DNA of 64,000 nt from positions 80,826,751-80,890,750 of the forward strand of contig NC_087062.1 in the NCBI RefSeq assembly GCF_963678635.1, in the 5' to 3' direction. The notes beneath the pieces were generated by a model. It did no database searches, was not told where the DNA came from, and worked only from the letters and a program-made list of their open reading frames with translations. Source of the stretch: Symsagittifera roscoffensis (taxonomy: Eukaryota > Xenacoelomorpha > Acoela > Convolutidae). The position numbers and the translations under genes were made by a program. Shown here one piece after another: positions 57,101 through 64,000 of the stretch (its first letter is position 1; the number at the start of each line of letters is the position of its first letter).

Positions 57101-60100
57101 GCTTACTTGATGTATGTCCATGCTCGCTCTCTCCAGGGTGTCCTCGTCCTTTTTCAAGTAAATAGGAGCCGAGGTCCCATTGAGCCCGAATAGGACAAGG
57201 CATACTCTGCAGTCAGTGCCAGCGTTCTCCAAGTCACCCGTCTGCACACTCAACTCAAACGACCGCTCTAAATAATAATAATAATTATAATTAATAATTG
57301 TAGTTCCTGCGAATCGCAGAGGACCTATCAATAGGCCTTAACAGTCCTGTCGAGGATAGTCCGTTTGTATTATTTCCCCACATTCCAGACTGTGTTATTT
57401 TGTTGAGCGAAGCTCTTTTTTCCGACTCAAGGCCGTTTTTGTGCGTCTAGAACTTTCACGTGGTACCACTTTTGCAGCCAAATTCGGTCAGGTTGTGGTA
57501 GACCTGAAGCTAGAGTTCAAGTGAGAGCTCGTCCTCACACACTATCATTGCCATGGCATGGGATCGAATACACGATCTGACGATTTCAAAGTGAACGCCA
57601 TACCACTGTGCTAAGTGCCTCCTTAAATACGCATTTATTGCTTTTAAATAAATACGCCCTTATTGCAGCTAACTGCACAAAACTTCTGAAATTGTTATAA
57701 ATGGCATAAGAGTCTTGTATTGAAGCGAAAAACATGAATATAACGCTCTTTAAAATGCAAACAAAGTTAAACTGCAAGTTTAATCGTTGAAATAGAAGTA
57801 TAAGAAAGAAGTTTTTCCAACTTGGCTTGTAGTGGGCGCGTGCGGCATCGAGCACATTCAGCGTCCTCTCGGTGAGTCCGTCATCCTTATCCTTTGCCAG
57901 CCACCTGTCACAGGGGAACAGCACATTCACCCCCCTCTGGGGCATGTCCACTTCCACACTCTTCACAAACCACCCCTGTCCCGACTGCACTCCATCATGG
58001 CCCAGCTGAACCACCACAAGAACAAGCAATTAAAAACCCATGTTGTATTTAATAACGTCTTAGATTAATTACACCTTGAAGATCAAGCTATCTATCTCTT
58101 ATTTTGTAAAGCACAACCTGATGGTGAATCAGCCATCAGCGACATAAAATTAAATACAATTTCCCATCAACATCGCCACATCTTACCGTTGTCGGTTTCA
58201 AACTTTTCAACTTGAAAAACTACGAATATTTGACGGGGTGAACCGTAGCGGCGACAAAAATCAATTAACAAGAAAATAATGCTAACTGATCAGAATTGAG
58301 ATGTTCAGAATCAGTTTTGATTGGTTCAAAGAATCTTTATGGATTGGTTTATCTGCCGTTCGGACCTTCTGCCATTACAAAAGTCCCCATTTTGACCCTT
58401 TCATTATTGCAAAACTTGCAAATATTTGACAAGTCTGCAGTTTCGTTCTGAAGCAGTACAACAGCGCCGAAAAACAAAATTGTTCGACAGTGCCGAAAAT
58501 CATCAAATTTCAGCATTTTTGAACAATATTTTAATTTTCGGAACTTGAACAAATGACTTACCGTGATCTGTTTGATCTCATTCACAGGTGGTGCCTCGAT
58601 TGAGAATGTATCTGTGCATCCTGGCTCGAACCCCTCTTTGTCCTTGAGAATGAGCGGCAACTTCCCCGTATCCTTGTTCTTCTCTCCCTTGCCAACCCCA
58701 GTGATCACTATGTAGGCGTTGGCAGTCGTCCCACAGTCCTTCTCACTGTCTGTCTCAACTTTGATTGTGTAGGGCACCGCTGCACAACAAAACATATATA
58801 ATCTCAAGTGTATCCAGACCTCGTTTCAGAACAGGACAATCAAAGGTAACAAGTCCAATAGTGAAAAATTAAATTGTCAATCAACGAAGATCAGCCCTGA
58901 TCAATCATCTCTATCAGGGATTTCACAATATGAAAATCACAGCCCCCACTGCCTTCATAACCTTTGCTACCTTTACTTGTTGGTTTTTTAGGATGATAGG
59001 GGACAACGCCGAAGCTATTTTGTGTACATACCATCTACAATACCAAGAAAAATACATGATGTTTCTTCTTGTCTGAACTTGCAGAATGTTAAGGGTGATT
59101 GGTTGATAGGAGCTGGAACATTGATTCTATCTAGTTTGCATAATATGTCAGCATACTTTAATTGCGCCTTCAGATAATCAGGAAATCGCATCCGAGGGAC
59201 GACCCCAATTCAGCCACGCGTTAAAGTAATACATAACTTAGTTGCTTGACAAAAAGATGCACTACTGACTGGGCCCTTCGAAGACTGGCATCTCCATTTG
59301 TATCTTGTTTCTCTTGCCGGGACTACTCTGAAGAGAACTCATGCTCATGTTCATCATGGACCCTCTCGTGCTCATTCCAATCGTACCCATAGTGGTCACA
59401 CTGTCCCGGTCTCCTTCGTAGCCCTGCATCAGATACTCGCCGTATAACATTGACCATCACTCAGAAAATTGGACACAGATGCGAAGCTGCAATTTGCAAA
59501 CACAAGCAAAAAAACGCCAAGAAGCAACTTCAAAAAGGTCATGGAAAACGCAAAAAAAAAACTATTAATGAGTTTTGGAAAAACAACGCCCTCTACTGTA
59601 ACAAATTGGAAAGCATGAAGCCATAGTATGCATAAATTATGCATTTCAAAAAATTGCGAGATATATTGAGTTGAAAAATTTCCGAAACCGAGTTTTTATT
59701 ATTATTATGTTGTTTGAAACAAATCACAGAATTAAAAATGCATCAACTATGTTAATTTATTACCATTTGAACATCAAAGCATATGCTATGAAAAAGCTGT
59801 AAGATGCCCCACCATTATTGGGGTGCCGCACCAATATTTGCCACTTAGGTTGGGGAAAAAAAGAAGGTTCGTGCTAATACACAAGCTTCGCAAAGATAAT
59901 CAATAGGTAACCTTTTATTCCACTGATAAATCTCAAAATCGAAATTTTATTCGATCCTTAATGTCACTCACGTTTTTTCGAGCCATTTGAAAAAAAAGAC
60001 GACTTATTTACGCGGCAAGCCACACGACTTATTTACGCGGCGAGCCACCCCATTTATTTACGCGACTTTGATTTAGTTCATTGGCACTTGAGACAAAGGG

Positions 60101-63100
60101 ATATTTGAACTAATTGTGCCTCAAATCCATATTCTTTCGCTGGTTTCTTAGACAGAACTATTATTAAAAAGCGCAAACAATAGAAAAACCTTGCCATCAG
60201 GTAAACTTAAAACATAGCCAACAGCTAGTTGGAAAGGAATTAGGAAAAGACACCGACTTGTGTTTTGAAAAAACTTCAACTTTCGAAAAACACAAAAAAA
60301 ACTATATGGCCTTGCTCTTTCAATTTGAAGAAAAAATTACGTTTGTCATTTTTTACATGAAAATAACCCAATGTGAGAAAACTGGGTCAATAAGTAAATT
60401 TTTTATATCACTGGGAAACTGAAGATTAAAATCCGTTTTCGAAACTAGAAGCTGATCACGCTGTTCTTTAGTTTTGAGTTTTGCTCTTCATTAGTGAAAG
60501 TTGCCTTCTTTTCAATAAACGAAATAAAGTGAACTCTAAAGGAATCAAAAGTCACGCCGCAAAAAAAATTAAAAGCATGAACAAAAAAATCGCCAAGACT
60601 TAAAGAGTATTCACTACAATCATGAATTATAGAAATAAATGAACTAAAGGAAATTAAAAAAAAAACAATCATCTTCGAGGCAAGTAAATGAAGCTGGTAC
60701 AATTAATGCAAGTTTATTTCAGAGCAAATTACATCACTGTAAAGCACTTTTATCACTGTAAAGTGCTTGTATGATCGTGAACTTTATTGATTAAACTAGT
60801 TGCAATATGAATTCCTAATTTGACAAAATAAGAACATAGCCAACTCACAATTGGAAAAAAGTCATAATGCAAGAAAACGAAAAAGACAAAAAAACCACAA
60901 GTCAAACCGCGAAAAATCAAATTCGAGCATGAACAAATGTAAAGACTTTTTTCTGAAATAAAAATACCTATATAAGATTATTCACTATGTTTATGACTTT
61001 TAACGAATAATTATTTTTGCCTTCCAGAGGGCATTCTCAAAATTCAAAAACAAGTCTACTTGAAATAAAAAAAGCGAATTAGAGGAAGTTTCGTTTTCGT
61101 TATCGGAAAGCGTAATTGGAGCTCTACCGGCGAATGATTTGGAAAGTCGAGAGTTTTGCAACGCAAACCACCAAATTAGAAAATTGGAAATAAACAATTT
61201 TAAAGAATTTTCGGGAAGATACCTTCGCATACAGGGTGCAGTGAGTTTTTTGAGCCGTATTTTTGGACTTGTCCTTGCTTAACCACCGCTCTGCATGAAA
61301 CACTGCGACATCTGACCCGGCGGCAACAGTCTGACCTCTACCGCCGCCCACCTGTTTGACCTCTATTCTGTCCAGGTACCATGAGGCATTGGCGAGTCCA
61401 CTGTTATCGTGTCTCACATCTAGCTTGTACAGTCTGCCTAAGTCTACTGCCTCCAACGCGAACTGGTCCATCTGTAGAAAAAGAAGACAAAGACGGTTAT
61501 AAGGATATGCAAGCAGGTAGTCGAGAATACATACAATGAGTCAACGCATGGTTCATAAGGGAAGTGTAGTTCAGATGTACCCATGACATAAAATTAAGCA
61601 GCTGGTTCTTTGATTTGCGACAAAACGGAAAATGCTGTTCTCGTGTGAGTGGAGGTCCATGCTTTGCGAGTTTTCTACCTAATAACTTTTTTACCTAATA
61701 AAATAAGTGACATGAAGTTCAAATTTCGTATATTGTCTCACATTTCCCTTCTCGAACTTGTCCATGTGCGTACTGGATTGGGCCAACTTCCTCTCCCCTG
61801 AGTCTCCCAGCTGCCCAAACAGAGTAATAAACACATTGGCATCGGTGCCCGCCCCACTCTCTTTGCCCGTGTAAACAAACACCTCGTACTTGACCGCTAA
61901 AAATATTTTAGTTCAAAAATATAAAACTATGATTACTTGCACTCATTAGAACTCGCTCGTGAACAGAAAACATCAACTCACCTCTAGGCAACTAGTTTTA
62001 GTAACAAAAAGGCTTGAAATAAAATCATGAATAAAACGCTGATTAAAAAAGGAAAAAACAGAAAAATGTTCATAACTCAAGGAAGCCAAACAAATGACAG
62101 ATTTTTTGAACTTTCCGGCCAGTTCGAAAACATCTAACATCTTGACGAGAGATTTTTTCGGTTACCCTATAACAAAAACTGCCAGATAGAACGGGCATAC
62201 GCAACCTCAAATTAGGATTTTTTTAAAAATTTTTCGGCAATTATCGCAACATTACCGCCAAACGGAAAAACTTCTGATGAAAAACTTATATTAGTAGGAA
62301 AACGATAGCTTTGATCTAGCGCAAGAAATTTTAATACGAAGTTTCAGCTTGTTTTATTGCCTCAAACATTTAAGCAAACTTCCATTTAATTTAGCAAATT
62401 TCCATTTGACTTTCTCATGATCAAATGTAAACATTTTGTCGCGACTCGGTGTGGTTTTCGTTCTACTGACAAAATTTCTCGCCCGAATGCCCAAAATGTA
62501 TATCTATATTTCTTATGATAAAAAAGAGCAGCCAATTTTAGAATTTGCTCTTTACTTCGAGAACGAAAAACGCCCCAACTTTAAAATGTAATTAATAATG
62601 CATTGAAACATTTTTTTTTCGGTTTCAAGAAAAAATCAAGATCTTTTCAGTTATCTATACGAGCTATAATAAATCTTTCGTGCGTGTGGATATGTTAAAT
62701 CGTGTACTCCTAATCGGCTGAACCAAAAGAAACTATTTATTTTTGCATAGTGACAAAAAGAAGCTGGTCTGAAAACTTTTTTGGTCATATAATTTCTTGA
62801 TTATTATAGGCCAAACATTAGGGCAATTTTGCAAGATGGAATTCTTGTCAATGGTTGCACTACAGAGTTGATGCCACTATTAATGATACAAAAAAAAAGA
62901 TTTTGCGTTTAATTTTTTCAAACGAAAGTACGACATTTTCCAAAAAATCCTCAAAATTTCGAAACTTGCCTAGGGCCATATTTTTTTTTCAAAACTCTGA
63001 GCATAGCCGTTCGCGCAGATAAAATTCGTTTAACTGATTTTTTCTTTCGGTTAAACACTTCATCTCCGATATGGCAGGGTAGTTTTTGAGAAAAGTCACT

Positions 63101-63938
63101 AAGTCTTAAAAATTAGCCAAAATGTGAAAAAAGGGTTTGTTTGAGGCCACATCTTTTTTTTCTACCAAATTTAGGGAATAGCCGCTTGAGAAGGGAAGAT
63201 TCCCTTAATTTGGTCTTTTGATTGAAACCTTCATCTCAAATTTGTGCATTGATTATTTGAGAAAAGGAAAAAACTGAAAACAAATAGGCCAAAAATCGCC
63301 CTACTGAAATTTTCGAAGACCGTAGAACGAAAAATGAAGAGTGAAATGAAAAGAGTAAAATGAAATGAGACTAGCTAAAAATGCAAGCATATAGAAGAGC
63401 AGCCAATTTTTCCGTTGGTAACATTTTTTATGAAAATCGGTACAGTAGTTTGAGAAAAATTGATTCTTGTGCGACAAGTGCAAAAATTTTCCAAAGTGTC
63501 GCAAAAATAACGAAAAACAACAAACATCACACATTTTCATGACACACGATTTTTTTTTTTGCAAAATCGACCTAACACTAGCCAAAAAGAAATATATTCC
63601 ATTAAATTGGTTATTCTTAAATATGATTAAATTGAAATATACCTTAAAGTGCCACCAACTGAGCACTTTCATTTGCGACTTAGGTTAGAAAAAAATCTTG
63701 TAATAATACACTTCGCTTGTAGAAAAAAATCTCCGTAATAATACACTACGCTTCGTTTGTGTTATTACTCACAAGATTCAGAGGGATCTAGATGCATGTC
63801 TTCTCGTTCTACTTGTCCTCTCTTTAGATCAACTGTCTCTCTGTAGCCCTCCGAGGGGACAAGCTCACGCACAATGGCCTTGTCATCCTGTCCATAATCT
63901 AACCAGCGGTCACACTTGAACTTATACTCCACTGAGTG
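32971..63938 (-). CDS. LOXHD1-like tandem PLAT-domain protein, 3' part of gene (15 exons)
   Basis: Seen: fifteen exons on the minus strand join without a phase conflict into 2757 bases (918 residues plus stop). The product is half a PLAT domain followed by six complete PLAT/LH2 domains and no other domain type. Most repeats show the family hallmarks: an N half with 'GTDANVF' and 'DKFE', a 'HDNSG' turn, then 'W.LD.VEV' and a 'F.C..WL' strand. Known: PLAT is a beta-sandwich that binds lipids or protein partners. Long arrays made only of PLAT domains are typical of LOXHD1, which in vertebrates is needed for hair-cell function. Inferred: this is an invertebrate LOXHD1 relative, probably working at the inner face of membranes. 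The 5' end lies beyond 64,000. Coding exons are clearly richer in G/C third positions than the introns. The family call is firm; single splice sites still need transcript data. Confidence 0.85.
33532..33716 (-). CDS. PLAT gene exon 14: N half of the last PLAT domain (proximal copy)
   Basis: 185 bases, phase 1 in (acceptor GTTTTCAG) and phase 0 out (CAG|GTCAGT). It encodes '[20 protein letters not shown]' and '[17 protein letters not shown]'. It lies in the right unit of the 2.38-kb tandem duplication. Six base changes separate it from its duplicate at 31,155-31,339; two alter residues (Met-Asp in the duplicate, Val-Asn here). Confidence 0.85.
34131..34435 (-). CDS. PLAT gene exon 13: rest of the fifth PLAT domain with a long insertion
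   Basis: 305 bases, phase 2 in (acceptor TTGTCTAG) and phase 1 out (A|GTTAGT). It encodes '[20 protein letters not shown]', then a hydrophilic insertion rich in Gln, Ser, Pro and Asn (about 25 residues) where sister domains have HDNSG. It continues with '[13 protein letters not shown]' and '[12 protein letters not shown]'. As in exon 4, the donor overlaps an in-frame TAG (34,126-34,128), which makes the exon look terminal if splicing is ignored. Confidence 0.8.
34826..35010 (-). repeat. tRNA-derived SINE with clear A and B boxes
   Basis: On the minus strand 'GGCCCGTGGCGCAGATGTG' contains an A box (TGGCGCAGATG), and 'GTCGTAGGATCGAATCCCGC' contains a B box (GGATCGAATCC). The spacing suits a tRNA. 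It is followed by the family body with 'AAGCAGCTCTATAAAGTG' and a GCGAAGC end. Confidence 0.7.
35345..35425 (-). repeat. tRNA-like sequence with perfect B box
   Basis: On the minus strand an A-box-like 'TTGGCAGCGGTAACGTC' is followed about 37 bases later by GGTTCAAGTCC, a perfect B box. The ends do not pair into an acceptor stem, so it is a tRNA-derived head or pseudogene, not a working tRNA gene. Confidence 0.6.
35630..35870 (-). repeat. SINE-family element with worn tRNA-like zone
   Basis: 'CTCACGCACTAACCACTCAG' on the plus strand is the reverse complement of the A-box zone. The body words (TAGTGTCGAATAG, AAATAGAAATAAG) are those of the family but diverged. Confidence 0.55.
36088..36740 (-). 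repeat. SINE-family element, long form
   Basis: Runs from 'GAAGCGAAGCTGCGCTTCGC' through the tRNA-like zone (about 36,215-36,280) to the 'GCGACTTAGGTTGG' end near 36,700. Inside it are three GCGACTT/GCAACAA repeats (36,650-36,700). Confidence 0.55.
36853..36994 (-). CDS. PLAT gene exon 12: N-terminal strands of the fifth PLAT domain
   Basis: 142 bases, entering in phase 1 (acceptor AAATAG) and leaving in phase 2 (GG|GTAATT). It encodes '[20 protein letters not shown]' and '[13 protein letters not shown]'. It is the most diverged N half: the GTDAN motif is replaced by ASTRC. The phase-2 exit is matched by the next exon. Confidence 0.78.
38305..39358 (+). repeat. Two tandem units of the 0.5-kb array family
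   Basis: The units start at 'GACTGCTCGTATCAGGGCG' (38,320) and near 38,850, and end at 'CGAAAGTCAGAACAAT' (39,358). The first unit carries most of the nested 217-base MITE and has lost the segment before it. Same orientation as the large array at 47.86-56.09 kb. Confidence 0.75.
39572..40140 (-). repeat. SINE-family element, long form
   Basis: Begins 'ACAGAGACGAAGCTGCC'. It has the tRNA-like zone near 39,690-39,755 with 'CTCACGCACTAACCACCCAG', and ends at 'CTTGCTTCGCAAGTGTAA', a perfect small hairpin. Confidence 0.55.
40456..40632 (-). CDS. PLAT gene exon 11: C half of the fourth complete PLAT domain
   Basis: 177 bases, phase 1 at both ends, acceptor TTTTTGCAG. It encodes '[17 protein letters not shown]' and '[20 protein letters not shown]', then a short linker. 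The chosen donor (CTG|GTTAAA) overlaps an in-frame TAA. An earlier phase-1 donor in the 'LLCD' codons is possible and would shorten the linker by about 17 residues. Confidence 0.78.
41618..41975 (-). repeat. tRNA-derived SINE, best-preserved tRNA head
   Basis: Minus strand: A box TGGCTGAGTGG (41,794-41,804) and B box GGTTTGAATCC (41,740-41,750), inside a segment that resembles a Leu/Ser-type tRNA with a long variable arm. The SINE sits within another repeat (41,194-42,033) whose relative at 16.7-17.1 kb lacks it, so it is a later insertion. Confidence 0.75.
42194..42315. repeat. 61-base perfect tandem duplication
   Basis: 42,194-42,254 and 42,255-42,315 are the same apart from the last bases. 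They start TATTCTGCCTATTATAATA. It lies in the intron just before a hAT-type MITE. Confidence 0.85.
42334..42757 (+). mobile_element. hAT-type MITE with 8-base target-site duplication
   Basis: 424 bases bounded by CAGGGGCGG and CCGCCCCTG inverted ends. The flanks ACTTTAAC (42,326-42,333) and ACTTTAGC (42,758-42,765) match at 7 of 8 bases, as expected for hAT insertion. There is no open frame, so it depends on a transposase from elsewhere. It lies inside a PLAT-gene intron. Confidence 0.8.
43950..44183 (-). CDS. PLAT gene exon 10: N half of the fourth complete PLAT domain, GC donor
   Basis: 234 bases, entering in phase 1 (acceptor TTGTAG) and leaving in phase 1. It encodes '[20 protein letters not shown]', '[12 protein letters not shown]' and '[10 protein letters not shown]'. 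No GT donor gives a sensible join. The dinucleotide after TCAG is GC (CAG|GCAAGA), and splicing there gives '[17 protein letters not shown]', which has the length and pattern of the sister domains. Reading through would give a non-PLAT tail and a stop. Confidence 0.8.
44460..44586 (-). CDS. PLAT gene exon 9: last strands of the third PLAT domain
   Basis: 127 bases, phase 0 in and phase 1 out. The acceptor is GTTCAG and the donor GTAAGA. It encodes '[19 protein letters not shown]', the counterpart of the F.C..WL strand, with a basic DPKKK loop in place of the common KDKDDG. Confidence 0.83.
44926..45012 (-). CDS. PLAT gene exon 8: middle strands of the third PLAT domain
   Basis: 87 bases (29 codons), phase 0 at both ends. 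The acceptor is TTTACAG and the donor GTTACT. It encodes '[20 protein letters not shown]' then 'TSWYLQQ'. The HDNSG turn is missing (VEPKG instead). A 12-kb repeat-filled intron separates it from exon 7. This is the only PLAT domain here cut into three exons. Confidence 0.8.
45640..47115. repeat. ~167-base satellite, about nine units
   Basis: Repeated order: AAAACGTCATATCTCGAAAAC, ACAAGGATTTGAGCAGTCA, TATTTGGAGGCAAGATTCG, CTTGAGAGTACTCTGACAG, ACTACAAGGTTGGGAATTTC. The first word recurs near 45,670, 45,822, 46,003, 46,164, 46,336, 46,540, 46,705, 46,872 and 47,031. The central units are the most alike and the edges diverged. Confidence 0.85.
47860..56095 (+). repeat. 15-unit higher-order tandem array within a PLAT-gene intron
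   Basis: Each unit has: a GGGCGAAGCCCTGA-type hairpin, GTTCCGACTGCCTTTTAAG, an A-rich zone, CCACACGCCATATTAAGTAC, 'CGCTTACGCGTTAATAGCGC' with the imperfect palindrome CGCGAAATATATCGCG, a GCTCAGGACAACAATA zone, and 'TTCCGCTACTTTCGTTAC'. The palindromes lie near 47,976, 48,474, 49,226, 49,645, 50,164, 50,912, 51,330, 51,852, 52,291, 52,798, 53,538, 54,063, 54,575, 55,100 and 55,628. Spacings are about 420-530 or about 750 bases. A higher-order period of 1,688 bases is visible (49,953-50,228 repeated at 51,641-51,916). The array closes with a GTTCCGACTTTC/GAAAGTCGAAAC palindrome at 56,064-56,096. Confidence 0.85.
48623..48839 (+). mobile_element. Nested 217-base MITE inside array units
   Basis: Terminal inverted repeats GGCTCTTTTCCAGT and ACTGGAAAAGAGCC, flanked by TACCTTTT on both sides (8-base target duplication). 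Further copies sit in units near 49,360, 50,320, 51,050, 52,010 and 52,960, some with one end fused to other unit parts. Units without it read ACAATATCTTTTGAATGAC, an empty site (near 53,677). No coding capacity. Confidence 0.8.
57107..57267 (-). CDS. PLAT gene exon 7: N half of the third complete PLAT domain
   Basis: 161 bases, entering in phase 1 and leaving in phase 0 (donor GTAAGC). It encodes '[20 protein letters not shown]' to 'ERASMDIHQ'. The Cys residues of 'DCRVCLV' replace the common 'DANVFIT'. The acceptor AG sits directly at the end of a TAA/ATT-rich SINE tail. Confidence 0.84.
57300..57625 (-). repeat. tRNA-derived SINE ending at a PLAT exon acceptor
   Basis: Minus strand: the head 'TTAGCACAGTGGTATGGCG' (A-box zone) and 'GTATTCGATCCC' (B-box zone) near 57,555-57,615. 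A GC-richer body follows, then an ATT/TAA-rich tail at 57,268-57,305. The tail runs directly into the AG of exon 57,107-57,267. It belongs to a different family from the GCGAAGC-ended SINEs. Confidence 0.65.
57822..58005 (-). CDS. PLAT gene exon 6: C half of the second complete PLAT domain
   Basis: 184 bases, phase 0 in and phase 1 out. The acceptor is GTTCAG. It opens with '[19 protein letters not shown]', so the usual HDNSG turn is changed to HDGVQSG. It continues with '[20 protein letters not shown]'. The donor (A|GTTGGA) is weak by consensus but is the one that keeps phase with the next exon. Confidence 0.82.
58562..58779 (-). CDS. PLAT gene exon 5: N half of the second complete PLAT domain
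   Basis: 218 bases, entering in phase 1 and leaving in phase 0. The acceptor is TTGTGCAG and the donor GTAAGT. It runs from '[20 protein letters not shown]' to '[10 protein letters not shown]'. It is longer than its sister N halves, with a Lys/Asp-rich loop (GKGEKNKD) and a Cys-containing 'FEPGCTDTF' in place of the usual DKFE segment. Confidence 0.86.
59270..59423 (-). CDS. PLAT gene exon 4: inter-domain linker rich in Met, Ser and Gly
   Basis: 154 bases, phase 0 in and phase 1 out, in a GCA-CAG context (acceptor GATGCAG). It encodes a linker without PLAT character: '[20 protein letters not shown]', a run rich in Met and Ser, then '[11 protein letters not shown]'. If read past the donor, the frame meets TAG at 59,262-59,264, so it can pass for a terminal exon. 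The donor A|GTCAGT restores phase 1 and gives a Thr codon with the next exon. The acceptor has a poor pyrimidine tract; a second in-frame choice is GAG at 59,436-59,438. A SINE-family repeat lies just upstream. Confidence 0.65.
59465..59905 (-). repeat. SINE-family element next to PLAT exon 4
   Basis: Begins 'ACACAGATGCGAAGCTGC', includes 'AAAGCATGAAGCCATAGTATG' and ends at 'GCCACTTAGGTTGGGG' with 'CACAAGCTTCGC'. It lacks the tRNA-like zone. Its near end is about 45 bases from the exon-4 acceptor, which may explain that site's weak pyrimidine tract. Confidence 0.5.
59999..60067. repeat. Short tandem repeat, ~25-base unit, three copies
   Basis: Three copies of ACTTATTTACGCGGCAAGCCA with small changes, in the intron between PLAT exons 3 and 4. 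Confidence 0.75.
61223..61471 (-). CDS. PLAT gene exon 3: C half of the first complete PLAT domain
   Basis: 249 bases, phase 0 at both ends. The acceptor is CTACAG and the donor GTATCT. It carries '[20 protein letters not shown]' and '[12 protein letters not shown]'. A glycine-rich insertion (GGGRGQ) sits in the loop between the W..D strand and the RWL strand, where most sister domains are shorter. Confidence 0.87.
61742..61896 (-). CDS. PLAT gene exon 2: N half of the first complete PLAT domain
   Basis: 155 bases, entering in phase 1 and leaving in phase 0. The acceptor is TTTTTAG and the donor GTGAGA. It starts '[20 protein letters not shown]' and ends '[10 protein letters not shown]', a textbook PLAT N half. 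It joins the upstream exon with an intact serine codon. Confidence 0.88.
61897..63772 (-). other. Intron 1 of the window, no gene seen
   Basis: AT-rich intron without supported coding sequence. It contains two related ~180-base segments (about 62,980-63,110 and 63,150-63,270) that also resemble 56,380-56,530 in the large intron. Its 3' half ends with the 'GCGACTTAGGTT' repeat end found in several other introns. Confidence 0.6.
63773..63938 (-). CDS. PLAT gene exon 1 of window: C half of a PLAT domain plus linker
   Basis: 166 bases, entering in phase 0 and leaving in phase 1. The acceptor is TTTTTAG and the donor GTGAGT. It encodes '[20 protein letters not shown]', the last strands of a PLAT domain, and then an acidic, charged linker ending 'DPSES'. 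The N half of this domain must lie beyond the right edge of the window. Confidence 0.85.
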
Positions 63939-64000
63939 CTAAAAACATATAGATGTCTGATATAAAAAAAATAGCTGAACAAAGATAATTAAAAAGGTAC

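Noticed and set aside
59262-59450. A terminal exon with stop TAG ending one PLAT gene and a second gene starting at 58,780
   Set aside because: The next PLAT exon needs a phase-1 partner, and the GTCAGT donor just before the TAG supplies it. One continuous gene explains all phases.

Overview
This window is animal nuclear DNA. It is AT-rich and repeat-dense, has spliced genes with long introns, and contains a 200-base run of N (3605-3804) from a draft assembly. A LOXHD1-type gene, a CR1/L2-like LINE, tRNA-derived SINEs and hAT-type MITEs point to an invertebrate metazoan. I cannot name the species.

The main gene is on the minus strand, from beyond the right edge down to about 32,971. I assembled 15 exons by splice signals, phase and domain logic. 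They encode 918 residues in one continuous frame: the C-terminal half of one PLAT/LH2 domain, six complete PLAT domains and the stop codon. The layout is a LOXHD1-like (lipoxygenase homology domain) tandem-PLAT protein whose N-terminus lies outside the window. One intron appears to use a GC donor. Two exons read through their donors into an intronic stop, which makes them look like gene ends. The last two exons (the final PLAT domain) lie in a 2.38-kb direct tandem duplication (29,045-33,800), giving a second potential 3' end at 30,594.

The introns are packed with repeats. The 12-kb intron between 45,012 and 57,107 holds a ~167-bp satellite (45.65-47.1 kb) and a 15-unit higher-order array (47.86-56.09 kb). 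Some units of that array carry a nested 217-bp MITE with 8-bp target duplications. Other introns hold SINEs with recognisable pol III A and B boxes and a hAT-type MITE at 42,334-42,757.

Left of the PLAT gene is a nearly full-length but dead LINE on the minus strand (23.3-27.7 kb). Its ORF1 looks like an SGNH/GDSL esterase. Its ORF2 has an endonuclease, a reverse transcriptase and, at the N-terminus, a hydrophobic segment followed by a 2A-like motif (DIEVNPGP).

Further left is a small plus-strand gene for a probable secreted protein (17,415-18,129). It is followed leftward by two tandem 1.2-kb segments with foldback elements (13.8-16.1 kb), a ~430-bp repeat array (11.7-13.8 kb), an ~85-bp satellite (10.1-11.3 kb) and a foldback MITE (8.6 kb). 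The first 7.8 kb is less AT-rich and holds only decayed minus-strand coding fragments of unknown origin.
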